This document shows positions 63,368 through 64,000 of a stretch of DNA of 64,000 nt, one piece after another; within the stretch, counting starts at the first letter, position 1; every line of letters starts with the position of its first letter. Made by a program: the position numbers and the translations under genes. The DNA comes from Erysipelothrix sp. HDW6C. GTDB lineage: Bacteria; Bacillota_I; Bacilli_A; Erysipelotrichales; Erysipelotrichaceae. Under the pieces are notes generated by a model that saw only the letters and a list, made by a program, of their open reading frames with translations, was not told the DNA's origin and did not search any database. The stretch lies in the NCBI RefSeq assembly GCF_011299615.1, contig NZ_CP049861.1, positions 1,922,001 to 1,986,000 of the forward strand. Reading direction: 5' to 3'.

Positions 63368-64000
63368 TTAATATTCTGTACCATTCATCATTGGTGAACA
63401 CATCTTGAATACAATCAGTGCAACAACAACAGCAAGACAACTCCCAAGAATGCTTCCGGCATAAATAAGTACTGTAAGATCAACACCTGCCAGGTATGCA
63501 AGCCACACACCCAAAGCAGCAGGTGCAATCATAGCCATAATAGACGCCATGCGCACTGCTGACTCAATCATCATTGTTGTGCGAGTCTTCAACATACGTA
63601 TCGCTAAGACATTACTTGCGTACACGCACATGACAACGGCAAACACCACAATAAGAGCAATACCCATTTGGATAAGTGGAACACTCAGATAGATTGCCGG
63701 AACAACGACTGCAATTGTCGCCATTATCAGTGTCTTCAACATAGGTAATGCGATTGATGCCATCAGTTTCTTTAAGGGTTTTTCCGGTATCAGGTAAGTA
63801 TATGGACTCTTGAAGTCCGTTTTGATACTTTCGGAGCTCACAATAAACGAGAGATACATCACAAGCATTCCCATAATTAGAATAAACGGTGCACCACTGA
63901 ACATCATGACCCCTACCATTGAAGCAATTCCAGCGAACTCATTCATCGATATAATGGAACGCGTTTTCTTCGCAACGAGCAAATTCTTTGAGAACAGTGC
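63368..64000 (-). CDS. Putative ABC-exporter-like membrane protein, N-terminus beyond the window
   Basis: Only the C-terminal 210 residues are present. The frame stays open through ALFSKNLLVAKKTRS at the edge, so the gene continues upstream. About six hydrophobic segments are seen, and the cytoplasmic stretch KSPYTYLIPEKPLKKLMAS resembles the putative ABC_export domain of Firmicutes multi-TM proteins. The full length and its ATPase partner lie outside the window. Confidence 0.6.
   Translation of the reverse strand, partial: ALFSKNLLVAKKTRSIISMNEFAGIASMVGVMMFSGAPFILIMGMLVMYLSFIVSSESIKTDFKSPYTYLIPEKPLKKLMASIALPMLKTLIMATIAVVVPAIYLSVPLIQMGIALIVVFAVVMCVYASNVLAIRMLKTRTTMMIESAVRMASIMAMIAPAALGVWLAYLAGVDLTVLIYAGSILGSCLAVVVALIVFKMCSPMMNGTEY

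Noticed and set aside
63368-63982. Complete small membrane protein starting at TTG 63982
   Set aside because: The frame stays open to the window edge, so this is the C-terminus of a longer gene.

Overview
The window is a gene-dense, low-GC Firmicutes chromosome segment. It has AGGAGG-type ribosome-binding sites, sigma-A promoters and short intergenic Rho-independent terminators. It contains a CIRCE-controlled hsp20, class II CCA-adding enzyme, family II (CBS) pyrophosphatase, pdhABCD with lplA, YesMN-type two-component genes, Rgg-like regulators and many ABC transporters. This mix suggests a host-associated, fermentative relative of the Erysipelotrichia (Erysipelothrix-like). That assignment is inference from gene style only and no search was run.

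Layout. 0-1 kb: cysK, cut by the window edge, divergent from an Rrf2 regulator. 1-7.7 kb: a CNNM/CBS membrane protein with an unannotated small ORF overlapping its start, then an FtsX-type ABC permease and its ATPase downstream of cca. 7.8-12 kb: TetR regulator, UMF1-type MFS protein, hsp20 with two CIRCE boxes, an S51 peptidase and a nitroreductase. 12-15.7 kb: gpmA, then gnd-zwf. 15.8-19.4 kb: a pair of overlapping ABC exporter genes. 19.5-25 kb: CBS-pyrophosphatase and a siderophore-type importer. 25-29.6 kb: a membrane protein with an internal duplication, gpmI, a phosphoglycolate-phosphatase-like HAD protein and a degenerate metallo-beta-lactamase-fold protein. 29.6-37.2 kb: a MarR-controlled heterodimeric ABC exporter, an ABC-2 exporter and two tandem Rgg-like regulators. 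37.3-46.8 kb: the opp operon and a divergent S9 peptidase. 47.4-55.8 kb: a YesMN two-component system with an Fbp/Afu-type ABC importer, then a phosphohexomutase and a HAD phosphatase. 56-62.2 kb: pyruvate dehydrogenase genes and lipoate ligase. 62.3-64 kb: a DUF2721 protein, a GNAT acetyltransferase and a truncated membrane protein.

The most striking locus is the opp operon. The OppC-type permease carries a roughly 290-residue insertion with seven RCC1-like repeats. It lies in the extracytoplasmic loop between TM1 and the core permease domain, so it would form a complete seven-bladed propeller beside the OppA docking face. In the same operon the OppF-type ATPase carries a roughly 160-residue insertion between Walker A and the Q-loop. 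The operon order is A-B-C-F-D, and it ends with a translationally coupled 60-residue membrane protein. An S9 oligopeptidase is divergent from it across a shared control region that holds a CodY-box-like site and a palindrome.

A second locus worth attention is the Afu/Fbp-like importer. Its binding protein lacks the Tyr-Tyr pair expected of ferric-binding proteins. It has a cre-like site in its leader and sits beside a YesMN system, a phosphohexomutase and a HAD phosphatase. I infer a phosphorylated-sugar importer rather than an iron importer.

Central carbon genes form a coherent set: both types of phosphoglycerate mutase, the NADPH-producing gnd-zwf pair, the PDH complex, and lipoate ligase to charge its E2.
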